Shown here piece by piece: positions 1-7,848 of a DNA stretch of 10,714 nt. The notes below the pieces were generated by a model, which searched no databases, was not told the origin of the DNA, and saw nothing but the letters and a program-made list of their open reading frames with translations. The stretch is taken from NCBI GenBank assembly GCA_016210425.1, contig JACQUE010000005.1, positions 1 through 10,714 on the forward strand. The letters are read 5' to 3'. Position numbers and translations under genes: made by a program. Within the stretch, counting starts at the first letter, position 1, and every line of letters begins with the position of its first letter. The stretch is from Chloroflexota bacterium. GTDB lineage: Bacteria; Chloroflexota; Dehalococcoidia; JACQUE01.

Positions 1-843
1 ATCATCCCCACGCTCAAGCTGAAGATGGGCCTCAATGTCCTATCGGAGGCACAACTCGGCAGCCTGACGGAGGTCTCGCGGTACGTGCACGAGCTCGCCA
101 ACCTGAATCCCAATCCCCATGCGCCCTTCGTGGGCGGCAGCGCCTTCGCCCATAAGGCCGGGCTGCATGCCGACGCCGTGATGAAGCACGAGGACAGCTA
201 CCAGCACATCGACCCAAATCTCGTAGGCAACCACCCGCGCTTCCTCGTCTCCGAGTTGGCGGGCCGCGCCAGCGTCATCAACAAGGCGCGAGAGCTGGGG
301 ATCGAGGTTGACCAACGCCTCGCCCGCTTGGTGCTGGAGAAGGTCAAGGCTATGGAGAGCCGCGGCTTCCAGTACGAGCTGGCGGAGGCCTCCTTCGAGC
401 TGCTGGTGCGGCGGGCCCAGTCCGGCTACCAGGCGCCGTTCGAGCTAGTGGACTTCTTCGTCGTAGTGGAGAAGCACCGCCGGCCATCGGCGGCGAACGA
501 CGGCGAGGAGATGCTCTCGGAGGCGACGGTGAAGGTGCGGGTGGGCAATGAGGTGATGCACACGGCCGCCGAGGGGAACGGCCCGGTCAACGCCCTCGAC
601 GCTGCGCTGCGCAAGGCGCTGGTGCAGTCCTATCCGGGCCTCGCCGGCGTGAAGCTGGTCGACTACAAGGTGCGCATTCTGGACGAGACGGCGGGCACCG
701 AGGCGCAGGTGCGTGTATTGATCGAGTCCAGCGACGGCGAGAGCCACTGGCGCACCGTCGGCAGCTCCACCAACATCATCGAGGCGAGCTGGCTGGCCCT
801 GGCTGACGCTATGGAGTACCGTCTGCTGAAGAGGCAGTCGTAG
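1..843 (+). CDS. cimA: (R)-citramalate synthase, C-terminal part (5' end outside window)
   Basis: The reading frame is open from the first base and ends with TAG at 841-843. About 280 codons are present, roughly half of a usual CimA of 510-540 residues. CimA condenses acetyl-CoA with pyruvate to (R)-citramalate, the first step of the threonine-independent isoleucine route in the cytoplasm. The catalytic TIM barrel lies mostly upstream of the window. Visible are the linker after the barrel (IIPTLKLKMG), the LeuA-type communication region with FAHKAGLHADAV and HIDPNLVGN, and the C-terminal LeuA dimer/regulatory domain. That domain has GNGPVNALDAALRKAL, a DYKVRIL stretch and NIIEASWLALADAMEYRLLK at the end. 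The GNGPVNALDAAL and DYKVRIL...GT pattern fits the CimA branch better than 2-isopropylmalate synthase or homocitrate synthase, though without the barrel the substrate cannot be confirmed. The internal ATG at base 25 is not the real start because similarity continues upstream of it. The next gene is convergent. Confidence 0.9.
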   Translation: MIPTLKLKMGLNVLSEAQLGSLTEVSRYVHELANLNPNPHAPFVGGSAFAHKAGLHADAVMKHEDSYQHIDPNLVGNHPRFLVSELAGRASVINKARELGIEVDQRLARLVLEKVKAMESRGFQYELAEASFELLVRRAQSGYQAPFELVDFFVVVEKHRRPSAANDGEEMLSEATVKVRVGNEVMHTAAEGNGPVNALDAALRKALVQSYPGLAGVKLVDYKVRILDETAGTEAQVRVLIESSDGESHWRTVGSSTNIIEASWLALADAMEYRLLKRQS

Positions 844-888
844 CAGGAGGGGGCGAGACCCCTCCGACATGATAGGCAGTATACATGG

Positions 889-932
889 GCGGGGCACATC
901 GCGAGGATGCGTGATGCGCCCCGCTTGTCTTT
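889..932 (+). terminator. Intrinsic terminator of cimA
   Basis: GCGGGGC at 889-895 pairs perfectly with GCCCCGC at 918-924. After one A/C mismatch, CATC (897-900) pairs with GATG (913-916), and three more pairs (one G-U) close a six-base loop. The stem is followed directly by TTGTCTTT (925-932). The T-rich tail is only on the plus-strand side, so the element should stop cimA transcription, not the convergent operon. A second perfect 7-bp GC stem just after the stop codon (846-852 with 859-865) has no T tract. Confidence 0.75.
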
Positions 933-974
933 AACGAGGCTTCCAGGCCCAAGGACCGGTCTGCCTCGGGGCAT

Positions 975-1916
975 CTACTGCATACCCATGGGAGCCCTAG
1001 AGCGCGGGACCCCCGAGGAGCTTCCACCCCAGCCCCGGAAAGGCATCCGCTGGCCAGAACGTGGCGTAAGCTTCCCAGCTCCTAGATCCCCGACAACCAG
1101 GATAGACGTCGCCGTGTCTCCCTTGGAGACTACCACAACTTGGTCGTCTGCCTTGAGGTCGCCGACCGTGGACTTGCCGCCCTTACCAACAACGGTAGTG
1201 TCGTTGGTCTTGAAGGCGACGGTGGCGCCGCCGCTGTTGGGCTGGACGGTGACCGTCGTGCCCTCTACCTTCGTGACCTTGCCGAAGGTGGTCTTCACAG
1301 TCACTACCTGGCCGTCCTTATTCTTCACGGTCGTGTCGCCGCCGAAGATGTGGCTGAACAGCTCGTTGGCAGGTATGTCCTTCAGCTCGTCGCGCAGGCC
1401 GAAGAAGTTGAACCCGAATCCATGTCCAAATACCTTCGGCGCCAGTGTTCCCGTCTTCGGGGCGGGCGCAGCAGGGGCGGTACCCAGCGCCACCTGGATA
1501 TCCTGCGACTTCCCTGCTCGTAGCACGGTGAGCTTCACGCTGTCGCCAGGCTTCTTGGCGGCGATGGCCTTCTGGAGGTCGGCTACATTGGCAATGGCGG
1601 CGCCGTCGACGGCGGCGATGACGTCCCACTGCTGAACCCCCGCCGTGGAGGCAGGGCTGTTCGGGAGCAAGGAACGCACGACCGCGCCCTTGGTGTTCTC
1701 GTCGATGCCCAGTTGCTTGGCTACCTGAGCGGTCACGTCGGAGATGCTCACTCCCAGCCAGGCCTTGGCCTGATCGTCCTGAGCTGCTGCGGTCTGCGCC
1801 TTGGTCTTAGGCGGACTCGCGGATGCCTCAGCCCCTCCACCAAACCATCCCCCCAGCCACCCGACGGCGCCCGCTATCGCCACCAGCAGTAAAACTAAAG
1901 CTATCTTTGTCTTCAT
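975..1916 (-). CDS. Membrane-anchored PDZ protein with C-terminal DUF5666-like domain, no protease domain
   Basis: This predicted protein has 313 residues. Residues 5-27 form an uncleaved signal anchor or signal peptide, followed by an Ala/Ser/Gln linker. Residues 53-145 are a PDZ domain of the HtrA/DegP type: a WLGV carboxylate-binding loop, then a VRSLLPNSPASTAGVQQWD-like segment and VDGAAI. An Ala/Pro linker and a Gly/Phe-rich stretch (KVFGHGFGFNFFG) follow. Residues about 210-276 resemble DUF5666, with GKVTKVEGTTVTVQ and a second strand set ending in ILVVGD. There is no trypsin-like protease domain, so proteolysis is not its job; binding of protein C-termini on the outer face of the membrane is a reasonable inference. 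I chose ATG 1916 because GGGAG at 1924-1928 lies 7 bases upstream and the signal sequence then begins MKTKIALVLLL. An in-frame ATG at 1943 would add nine residues with no clear ribosome site. It is the last gene of the eight-gene run, 67 bases after its neighbour. Confidence 0.8.
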   Translation of the reverse strand: MKTKIALVLLLVAIAGAVGWLGGWFGGGAEASASPPKTKAQTAAAQDDQAKAWLGVSISDVTAQVAKQLGIDENTKGAVVRSLLPNSPASTAGVQQWDVIAAVDGAAIANVADLQKAIAAKKPGDSVKLTVLRAGKSQDIQVALGTAPAAPAPKTGTLAPKVFGHGFGFNFFGLRDELKDIPANELFSHIFGGDTTVKNKDGQVVTVKTTFGKVTKVEGTTVTVQPNSGGATVAFKTNDTTVVGKGGKSTVGDLKADDQVVVVSKGDTATSILVVGDLGAGKLTPRSGQRMPFRGWGGSSSGVPRSRAPMGMQ

Positions 1917-1923
1917 CCTGAGT

Positions 1924-1928
1924 CTCCC
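1924..1928 (-). promoter_or_regulatory. Ribosome binding site deciding the PDZ gene start
   Basis: GGGAG on the minus strand (within AAGGGAGA, 1930-1923) sits 7 bases before the ATG at 1916-1914. It favours this start over the upstream in-frame ATG at 1943, which has no comparable site. Confidence 0.6.
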
Positions 1929-1983
1929 TTGTCCGAATACCATTCTCTAATCTCTAAGCGACAACTAATCCCCTAGGCTTCCG

Positions 1984-2565
1984 TCATCTGGTTCCTCCCG
2001 GCGTAGCTTGGACTGTCGGTGCGACCTGGACTGTCTTGGCTGAAATGGTGCCGTCGGCGGCCCTATCGCCCGCGACCGTCAGCGTTACTCCCTCTTTAAT
2101 ATCACTCACCTGGCCCTTTTCGGTCGTGACCTTGCTTATCGCCGTATCTGATCCGAGCTGGACTTTCACGGAGCTGCCGCGGCCGGAAAGCGTAACGATG
2201 TTGCCCTCTACCTTCTCGACGCGCCCCGTAGTTCCGCTGCCCATTCCCATCGCCCCGAAGGCGCCGGTCGCACCTTCGGAGGGTACAGCGGCGGTCGAGC
2301 CGGCGGCCGGAGTGGAACCAACCGCTGCGGCGGCGCTCTGGCCGCCGGAGCGCTGCCCTTGCCCTTGGCCTTGCGCGAACTGCGCGAATATCGATGTGTT
2401 GCCGCTGCGCATCTGCTCTTGGATGTACTGTTGCACCTGCGCCGGTGTAACCTGGGCTGCCGGCTTGTGCCGCTTCTCCCAGCCGACGCCACCGCCGAAG
2501 GCGGCGCCCACACCCAGACCCAAGATGAGCACGTATACAACCGCTACACGAAAGTTAAGCTTCAT
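1984..2565 (-). CDS. Membrane-anchored DUF5666-like domain protein
   Basis: This is a 193-residue protein of unknown function. Residues 7-28 form one hydrophobic N-terminal segment, so the rest is probably outside the cytoplasm. Residues 38-60 (TPAQVQQYIQEQM) look helical. A low-complexity Gln/Gly/Ser/Ala region (about 62-111) acts as a flexible spacer. Residues 112-182 form a small beta-rich domain that opens with GRVEKVEGNIVTLSGRG and ends with TISAKTVQV, which resembles DUF5666. The same opening, G-x-V-x-K-V-E-G, occurs in the PDZ protein encoded next. The start is well supported: AGGAGG lies just upstream of the ATG at 2565-2563. The gap to the permease gene is 32 bases, which fits co-transcription with the exporter. 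DUF5666 proteins have no agreed function; an accessory role for the exporter is inferred from context only. Confidence 0.75.
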   Translation of the reverse strand: MKLNFRVAVVYVLILGLGVGAAFGGGVGWEKRHKPAAQVTPAQVQQYIQEQMRSGNTSIFAQFAQGQGQGQRSGGQSAAAAVGSTPAAGSTAAVPSEGATGAFGAMGMGSGTTGRVEKVEGNIVTLSGRGSSVKVQLGSDTAISKVTTEKGQVSDIKEGVTLTVAGDRAADGTISAKTVQVAPTVQATPGGTR

Positions 2566-2597
2566 TCAGTTCCTCCTCGTCTCAATGGGCTTTATTA

Positions 2598-3842
2598 TCA
2601 TTCGTATCGTAAGGCCTCGATGGGGTTCAGGCGGGAGGCGCGCAGGGCCGGATAGATGCCGAAGAGCAGGCCGATGGCGGCCGAGACCGATACCGCCAGT
2701 ATGATGATATCCGGCGTGACCAGCGTCTGTAGCTTTTGCCCGTTTAGGCTCAGCCTCTCGATGAGGCGGGAGATGCCGAGGCCGACGCCGGCGCCTGCGA
2801 TGCCGCCACCCAGGCTCAGGATGGTAGCCTCCAGGGTGAACTGGAGCATAACGTCCTTGCGCTTGGCCCCCACCGCCTTGCGGATACCGATCTCCCGCGT
2901 GCGTTCCGTCACCGATACCAGCATTATGTTCATGATGCCGATGCCGCCCACCAGTAACGCGATGCCGGCGATGCTGCCCAGGAAGATGGTGAAGATGTTG
3001 GCGGTCTCGGCAGCGGCTCCCAGGATGTCCTGCTGGCTTGTAATGGTGAAGTCATCCTGTCCCGTTACGCGGTGCCTCTCACGGAGGATATCCGCCACCT
3101 GCAGCTTGGCATTTTCCATCTGCTTGCTGGAAACCACCTGGACGTCTATCGACTGGACGCTGGCGCCGCCTCGGGCTGTCCGCTGGGCCTGAAAGCGATA
3201 GAGCATCGTCGTGATGGGCATGAGCACGGCTTGATCGCGGCTGAAGAAGTCGGTGCCTCCACCCGGCTCCAGCACGCCCTGGACGCGGAACTGCTGGTTA
3301 TTGATGCGCACGACCTGGTCGATGGGGTCGGCGCCAGGGAAGAGGGTGCCGGCGACGCCCGATCCCAATACCACCACCGTCGAGCGGGAGGCGACGTTCT
3401 GGTCGGTGATGAACTCGCCCGAGCCGATGGGGTAGTTGCGGATGTACTGGTAGTCGGACGTGGTGCCGATGATCTGGGAGTTGGCGTTATTTCCGCCCGC
3501 CACCATTTGCCCGAACGCCCGCGCCTCCGGCGCTGTCGCCACCACCGCCGGCGCCATCACTGGGTCCACGAGGGCTGTCGCGTCATCCACGGTCAGCGTG
3601 GCGGCGCTCCCGGCTGCCCCCCGTACGCCACCCTGGTTCGTGGCCCCCGGCGAAACGAAGAGCAGGTTGGAGCCCAGCCCCTCTATTCGGGAAGTTACGT
3701 TGGCGGCGGTACCTCGTCCGATAGACATGACGGAGATGACGGCTCCCACCCCGATGATGATGCCCAGCACCGTCAGCGCCGAGCGCAGCTTGTTTGTGTC
3801 CAGGGCTTTGACCGCCATGATGAGGCTGTCAAATATCTTCAT
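2598..3842 (-). CDS. MacB-type ABC transporter permease
   Basis: This 414-residue permease belongs to the MacB/FtsX family and is complete at the usual length for a stand-alone permease. Transmembrane segment 1 is at about residues 22-44. Residues about 45-280 form the large extracytoplasmic MacB core domain (LTVDDATAL, then [17 protein letters not shown]). Three further transmembrane segments follow at about 283-307, 335-360 and 378-400. The family signature [20 protein letters not shown] (299-318), then GIRKAVGA, is intact, as is the C-terminal [18 protein letters not shown]. Family members act as mechanotransmission exporters that move substrates such as peptides, lipoproteins or macrolides from the outer face of the membrane. 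Its ATG overlaps the ATPase stop codon by four bases (ATGA), and GGAGG lies about 4 bases upstream of the ATG. It surely pairs with that ATPase and with the adaptor upstream. The substrate cannot be read from the sequence. Confidence 0.92.
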   Translation of the reverse strand: MKIFDSLIMAVKALDTNKLRSALTVLGIIIGVGAVISVMSIGRGTAANVTSRIEGLGSNLLFVSPGATNQGGVRGAAGSAATLTVDDATALVDPVMAPAVVATAPEARAFGQMVAGGNNANSQIIGTTSDYQYIRNYPIGSGEFITDQNVASRSTVVVLGSGVAGTLFPGADPIDQVVRINNQQFRVQGVLEPGGGTDFFSRDQAVLMPITTMLYRFQAQRTARGGASVQSIDVQVVSSKQMENAKLQVADILRERHRVTGQDDFTITSQQDILGAAAETANIFTIFLGSIAGIALLVGGIGIMNIMLVSVTERTREIGIRKAVGAKRKDVMLQFTLEATILSLGGGIAGAGVGLGISRLIERLSLNGQKLQTLVTPDIIILAVSVSAAIGLLFGIYPALRASRLNPIEALRYE

Positions 3843-4567
3843 GCGACCTCCCCATTCACGGAGACTGCGTGCCAGCCATCGCCATCTCGCCGCTCCTCGC
3901 TGGAGATCACGCCATCCCTGATGACGATGATCCGCTGGGCGTGCTCGGCGATCTCCCGCTCGTGGGTAACAAGGATGATGGTTATGCCATCGTCGGAGTT
4001 GAGGCGCTGAAAGAGATCGATTATCTCCTGGCTGGAGGCGCTGTCGAGGTTGCCTGTGGGCTCATCGGCCAGGATGAGCGAGGGGTTGTTGACAAGGGCG
4101 CGGGCGATGGTCACCCGTTGTTGCTGGCCGCCGGAGAGCTCCGCTGGCTTGTGGGCCATGCGGTCCTCCAGGCCAACGCGCGCCAGCGCCTCGGCGGCCC
4201 GCTCGCGACGGCGGGGGGCTCCGCTGTACATTAGAGGTAGCTCCACGTTGCCCAACGCCGTAGACCTGGCCAGCAGGTTGAAGGTCTGGAAGACGAAGCC
4301 GAGCTTGCGGTTGCGTATCTCCGCCAGGGCGTCGTCGCTCAGCTTGGCCACCTCGGTGCCGTCCAGCCGATAGCTGCCGGAGGTGGGCTGGTCGAGGCAG
4401 CCGATGATGTTCATGAAGGTCGTCTTGCCGGAGCCGGAGGGCCCCATGATAGCCACCATCTCGCCTCGGTCGATGCGGCAGTTTACGCCGCGCAGGGCAT
4501 CCACCTGGATATTCCCCATTCGGTAGACCTTCCGCACATCCTTGATCTCGATGAGTGATTCTGTCAT
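3839..4567 (-). CDS. MacB/LolD-type ABC transporter ATPase
   Basis: This 242-residue cytoplasmic ATPase powers the neighbouring permease. All nucleotide-binding motifs are intact: Walker A GPSGSGKT (42-49), Q-loop Gln94 in FVFQTFNLL, signature LSGGQ (144-148), Walker B LILADE (164-169), D-loop GNLDS and the switch His202 in VTHE. The N-terminal [11 protein letters not shown] and the [21 protein letters not shown] segment are typical of the MacB/LolD/YknY group, where ATPase and permease are separate chains. The C-terminal tail of about 20 residues is charged and not conserved. The stop codon overlaps the permease start (ATGA), so translational coupling is likely. The ATG at 4567 follows the adaptor stop codon after 16 bases; its ribosome site is weak. 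Confidence 0.94.
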   Translation of the reverse strand: MTESLIEIKDVRKVYRMGNIQVDALRGVNCRIDRGEMVAIMGPSGSGKTTFMNIIGCLDQPTSGSYRLDGTEVAKLSDDALAEIRNRKLGFVFQTFNLLARSTALGNVELPLMYSGAPRRRERAAEALARVGLEDRMAHKPAELSGGQQQRVTIARALVNNPSLILADEPTGNLDSASSQEIIDLFQRLNSDDGITIILVTHEREIAEHAQRIIVIRDGVISSEERRDGDGWHAVSVNGEVA

Positions 4568-4583
4568 ATCTATGTGCCTAATC

Positions 4584-6296
4584 TCACATGCCCGGCATGA
4601 ATCCCCCGCCCCCGGGGATTCGTATGGGGCCGCCCTGTTGCTGCGTTTGCGTTGTTCCGGCGGCGGGGATTACCACCTCGTCTCCCTCCTGGAGACCCTG
4701 GGTGATCTCGGTAGACTGGCCGTCACTGAGGCCCACCTGGACCTGGCGCGTCTCAGACTTCCCGTTTACCATAACCTGTACAGTGCGTGCGTTGCCCTGG
4801 CTTCGGACCGCACGGCTGGATACCAGCAGGACGTTCTGGCGGCTCTCGACAGTGACAGTGGCGGTAGCGGTCATGCCCTCAAGCAGCGCAACGGCGGGGT
4901 CCTTTTGCACGTCGATGGTGAGGGAGTAGCTGACGACCCCCTGCTGCCGTACGGCCAGCGGGGAGATCACCGCCACCTTGCCGCGAAGCCGGGCTGCCGG
5001 CAGGGCGTCCAGGGTTATGTTCGCATCCTGGCCCACCTTTGTCTGGGCTACGTCTACCTCGGCTACCATGGCTTTGATCTGCACATTCTCGGGATTGACT
5101 AGCTGGACGATCACCGTGCTGGACGTTACCCTGTCGCCCACGTTGGCGCCGACAGAAGCTACCACGCCGTCAAAGGGGGCAACAAGCACGGCGCCGGCCA
5201 ACTGGTCCTTGGCGTTGGCAAGGTCTTGCTGCGCCGATGTCAGGTTATTCTTAGCAATCTCGATGTCATTCGGGTCGGCGCCCTTCAGCAACTGGGTCAA
5301 GGCCAACCGGGCGTTGGTCAACCCGGCCTGGGCGCTAGTGACCTGCGCCTGCTTCGTCTGGATGTCAGCGGGGTCCGGCCCTTTTTGTAATGTCGCGAGA
5401 TTGTCGTTGGCCTTGCGCAGGGCATCCTCTGCCTTGGGGACGCCGTCATTGGCTTTGCGCAGGCTGTCCTCAGCCTTGGCCACGTTGTTATCGGCTTGGG
5501 CCATGGTGTCCACCGCGTTCAGTTTGGCTGTTTGTAGCCTGTCATTGGCCCCGACCATGTTAGCGTACGCAAGGTCCAAGGTCGCCTGGTCTATCTGACC
5601 GGCGCTGAACTTCTGTAATGCCTCTCCGTACTTGACCTCGTAGAAGTTGTATTCGTTCTGCCTGTCCAAAGGCGTCTTGTTGACGGCATCGCTGTTGGCT
5701 GTGATGTCCCGCTGGCGCCGGGCGGTCTCCAGGGCCGTGGTTGCCTGCTTTATAGCGACCTGGGCATCGGTCACTCCCGATGTTGCCTGCCTTATGGCGG
5801 CCTGGGCATCGGCGACTGCCGAAGGATCGGGCGGCTGCTGTGCCTTATCCAGGTTGTTCTGGGCGTTGACGAGGGCGGCCTTGGCGCTCTCGACCGCCGC
5901 CTGGGCCTTCGTCACATCGGCGTCGGTTGGCGGCGCCTGCAGCTTCTGCACGTTGATCTGGGCGGTGCGTAACTTGAGCTCCGCCGTCTTCACGGCGAGC
6001 TCCAGGACCGACGTGTCCAGCTTGGCTAAGGTCTGCCCCTTCTTAACCTGATCGCCCTCCTTTACGTCCACCTCCACCACGGTGCTGCCGGCGCCAAAGG
6101 AGAGCTTCGCCTGGGTTGGCATGGCGACGTTGCCTGTGGTGCTCACCGTGGATGAGACGTTGCCACGTCGCACGGCCACCATCTGGGGCGGAGTGCTCAC
6201 TTTCGGCTTCCCGGCAATCTTTTGATAGGCAGCATAGCCTCCGAAAGCGCCGCCAACAAGCACCGCGACAAGCACAAATATCCGCCAGAATATCAA
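4584..6296 (-). CDS. HlyD/MacA-type adaptor (membrane fusion) protein with long coiled coil
   Basis: This is a predicted 570-residue adaptor, far longer than the 370-400 residues usual for MacA. Residues about 3-24 form the membrane anchor. One half of the lipoyl/barrel-sandwich domain is at about 58-97 ([21 protein letters not shown]) and the other at about 368-399 ([20 protein letters not shown]). Between them lies a coiled-coil hairpin of about 265 residues, rich in Ala, Gln and Lys and built partly from repeats. A beta-barrel domain follows at about 405-484, a membrane-proximal domain at about 489-545, and a Gln/Gly/Pro-rich tail. It should dock on the permease encoded two genes downstream and guide substrates outside the membrane. 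I chose TTG at 6296-6294 because AGGAGG at 6308-6303 lies 6 bases upstream; GTG at 6314 in the same frame would add six residues but lacks a ribosome site. No TolC-like outer-membrane partner is in view. Confidence 0.88.
   Translation of the reverse strand: MIFWRIFVLVAVLVGGAFGGYAAYQKIAGKPKVSTPPQMVAVRRGNVSSTVSTTGNVAMPTQAKLSFGAGSTVVEVDVKEGDQVKKGQTLAKLDTSVLELAVKTAELKLRTAQINVQKLQAPPTDADVTKAQAAVESAKAALVNAQNNLDKAQQPPDPSAVADAQAAIRQATSGVTDAQVAIKQATTALETARRQRDITANSDAVNKTPLDRQNEYNFYEVKYGEALQKFSAGQIDQATLDLAYANMVGANDRLQTAKLNAVDTMAQADNNVAKAEDSLRKANDGVPKAEDALRKANDNLATLQKGPDPADIQTKQAQVTSAQAGLTNARLALTQLLKGADPNDIEIAKNNLTSAQQDLANAKDQLAGAVLVAPFDGVVASVGANVGDRVTSSTVIVQLVNPENVQIKAMVAEVDVAQTKVGQDANITLDALPAARLRGKVAVISPLAVRQQGVVSYSLTIDVQKDPAVALLEGMTATATVTVESRQNVLLVSSRAVRSQGNARTVQVMVNGKSETRQVQVGLSDGQSTEITQGLQEGDEVVIPAAGTTQTQQQGGPIRIPGGGGFMPGM
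5400..5483 (-). repeat. Tandem 14-codon duplication in the adaptor coiled coil
   Basis: The protein segment [14 protein letters not shown] is followed at once by [14 protein letters not shown], 11 of 14 residues identical. The DNA copies have diverged at several positions. Fourteen residues is two heptads, so the duplication lengthens the coiled coil without breaking its register. Confidence 0.7.
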
Positions 6297-6302
6297 ATGG
6301 GG

Positions 6303-6308
6303 CCTCCT
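6303..6308 (-). promoter_or_regulatory. Ribosome binding site supporting a TTG start for the adaptor gene
   Basis: AGGAGG on the minus strand lies 6 bases before TTG 6296-6294. If GTG 6314 were the true start, this perfect Shine-Dalgarno sequence would be inside the gene. The encoded N-terminus is a membrane anchor in either case. Confidence 0.55.
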
Positions 6309-6323
6309 CTCCACAAAGTGAGT

Positions 6324-7274
6324 CTAGGAGCGTTCGCTGTTTTGAGAGGTCTCAAGTAGCCAGCCGCCCTCGCTCCCGAACTTGGTAAGCAGCGCCGCGC
6401 CGAACCCGATGACCGCCAACAGGCCGACAACCGGCCAGCCGATGAATGGCACTAGGCTAATAGGGAAAAGGAGCAATGCTCCCAGAAACAGGTTGAGGAG
6501 CGGCGAAGGAGAGGAGCAGCCGGCGCGGTCAGCGAGCCAGCCGCCCAATGCCACGCCAATGGCCACCAGCCCGAGCAGTGTCCCCAGCGCAGCGGCCATC
6601 ACAAGAAGGAGGACAAGCGGCACGCCCACTATTATCAGCATCATGAGGAATCCGAGGGCGCCCAGGAAGAGATAGCCGACGGCTCCGGCGAGACCTGCCT
6701 GCGCCAGCCTTTGCCACCCACCCTCGAAGCTCCTCCTCAGGACCCGCACGCGGCCGGGGAAGAGCGCTAAGACAATGCCCATCGCTGCCAGCCAGGCGAT
6801 GACCGAGCCGATGTAGAGCCACACGCCGGGCAGTCCGGGCCGGTGCAGCCCAAAGGGACGCAGCAGTAGGTGGCGCGTCTCCCGCTCAACTACCGGCTGC
6901 CGCAGGCCCGTGAGAGGCAAAGATCGGATGGCCGGCGACGCGGACTGGATCGGCCAGATATCCCTGGTGAGGGTGGGTTGGTTCAAGGGGTCTCTGCCGA
7001 AGAAGCGAAGGTTGGCCCGCTGCCGCTGGCGAAGCTGAAGATCCTGTATTAGGCGTGTCGCGTCCGCGCTGGGCACTATGACCGGCCTCACGCCCGGTCC
7101 GGACAGGCCGCGCGCGGACACCTCTTCATCCTTAAGGCGCGTCCTCTCCAAGATTAGGGCGGGTGAAACGATATCGCTGAGGCCCGCGCGGGGCATTATG
7201 AAAGCGGCGATGCTCACGGAGAGTGCGGACAGGGCGACGAGGCCGGTCAGGAGGAGCGCCAATCGTTTAGACAC
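6324..7274 (-). CDS. Multi-pass membrane protein of unknown function, linked to sigma/anti-sigma pair
   Basis: I do not recognise this 316-residue protein with confidence. Residues 5-26 are an N-terminal membrane segment. Residues about 28-148 are soluble, Arg-rich and probably outside the cytoplasm (LIQDLQLRQRQRANLRFFGR). The C-terminal half holds four to five hydrophobic segments at about 151-173, 195-218, 219-248, 258-280 and 282-298. The run LGFLMMLIIVGVPLVLLLV resembles the C-terminal membrane domain of some proteins annotated with bactofilin-like N-termini (DUF8173-like), a weak likeness from memory. The start is GTG 7274-7272: GGAGG at 7286-7282 lies 7 bases upstream, and the gene overlaps the anti-sigma stop by 8 bases. 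A longer open frame to 7364 would run deep into the anti-sigma gene and is unlikely. Its position between the anti-sigma factor and the adaptor suggests a sensor, regulator or exporter accessory, which is inference only. Confidence 0.7.
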   Translation of the reverse strand: MSKRLALLLTGLVALSALSVSIAAFIMPRAGLSDIVSPALILERTRLKDEEVSARGLSGPGVRPVIVPSADATRLIQDLQLRQRQRANLRFFGRDPLNQPTLTRDIWPIQSASPAIRSLPLTGLRQPVVERETRHLLLRPFGLHRPGLPGVWLYIGSVIAWLAAMGIVLALFPGRVRVLRRSFEGGWQRLAQAGLAGAVGYLFLGALGFLMMLIIVGVPLVLLLVMAAALGTLLGLVAIGVALGGWLADRAGCSSPSPLLNLFLGALLLFPISLVPFIGWPVVGLLAVIGFGAALLTKFGSEGGWLLETSQNSERS

Positions 7275-7848
7275 GTAGCATCCTCCGCGTCCGCTCCCTG
7301 TCCAGGAGGTGCCAGAGCAGCACACCCGCGGCGAGCAGGATGAGGCACGCGCCCAGGACAACACCCACCTGGGCGATGGCGCCGCTGGTCAGCATGGTGT
7401 CGAAAAGGTCTACGCCCTGATTGGCAAGGCCTTGCAGTGCCTGCCCCGACTCGCCCAACACGCTGCTTGTGACATCGCTGGTCGGAACGGTGGTGTCTGC
7501 GCCTGAGGAGAAGAGGTGCAGCAGACCGCTGCTGGGCAGCAAGAGAAGCAGTAGCCCCAGCGCCGCCGAGGCCGGGACAAAGACTCGGTAGAGCAGCTTG
7601 CGCCAGACGAGCTTCGGGTTGGTGGCCCGCTCCTGCACCAGTGCCATCACCTGATGCAGCATGGTCGCCGGCGGTTCGATGGGGCGCAGGCCCTCGAGGG
7701 CGCTCACAGCCTGCTCCCACTGGTCCAGGCGGGCGCGGCAGGAAACGCAGGCCTCCACATGGCCCAGCAACTCTCGTCGAGCCGCCTCGTCCAGGCTACC
7801 GTCGAGGTATTCGTGGATCTTTTCTCCGGCGTTCTTGCAGTCTATCAT
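7267..7848 (-). CDS. Zinc-finger (zf-HC2) anti-sigma factor, membrane protein
   Basis: This 193-residue protein has the ZAS-type N-terminal domain: Cys4, then His30, Cys34 and Cys37 in GHVEACVSC, which fits the H-x3-C-x2-C zinc motif. The segment KIHEYLDGSLDEAARREL between them is typical of zf-HC2 anti-sigma factors. Such proteins hold the cognate ECF sigma factor inactive at the membrane and release it on an envelope or redox signal. Two membrane segments are predicted, about 90-112 and 158-180, with a loop of about 45 residues rich in Ser, Thr and Gly between them; most relatives have a single one. The N-terminus is therefore cytoplasmic and the C-terminus (LLDRERTRRMLRV) would also be cytoplasmic. 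Its ATG overlaps the sigma factor stop codon (ATGA), the usual arrangement of a sigma/anti-sigma pair. Confidence 0.88.
   Translation of the reverse strand: MIDCKNAGEKIHEYLDGSLDEAARRELLGHVEACVSCRARLDQWEQAVSALEGLRPIEPPATMLHQVMALVQERATNPKLVWRKLLYRVFVPASAALGLLLLLLPSSGLLHLFSSGADTTVPTSDVTSSVLGESGQALQGLANQGVDLFDTMLTSGAIAQVGVVLGACLILLAAGVLLWHLLDRERTRRMLRV
7282..7286 (-). promoter_or_regulatory. Ribosome binding site deciding a GTG start
   Basis: GGAGG on the minus strand lies 7 bases before GTG 7274-7272, inside the last codons of the anti-sigma gene. It supports the short form of the unknown membrane protein and suggests translational coupling. Confidence 0.6.

Noticed and set aside
935..968. Possible terminator for the minus-strand operon (CGAGGC at 935-940 with GCCTCG at 963-968)
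   Set aside because: The loop is long, and the minus-strand tail is GTTAAAG with no T run. It may help end transcription but cannot be called.
907..1635. Plus-strand open frame opposite the PDZ gene
   Set aside because: Its start lies inside the cimA terminator stem and the translation is Pro/Ser/Thr-rich without domain features; the minus-strand PDZ and DUF5666-like domains are clear.
3072..4010. Long plus-strand open frame of 312 codons across the ABC permease and ATPase genes
   Set aside because: It lies antisense to two genes with intact motifs, has His/Arg/Gly-rich low-quality composition and no ribosome site, so it is a shadow of GC-rich coding sequence.
7275..7364. Upstream extension of the unknown membrane protein to 7364
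   Set aside because: It would overlap the anti-sigma gene by about 100 bases, and the added residues look like out-of-frame translation (Ser/Cys/Trp/Arg-rich). GTG 7274 has a perfect ribosome site.
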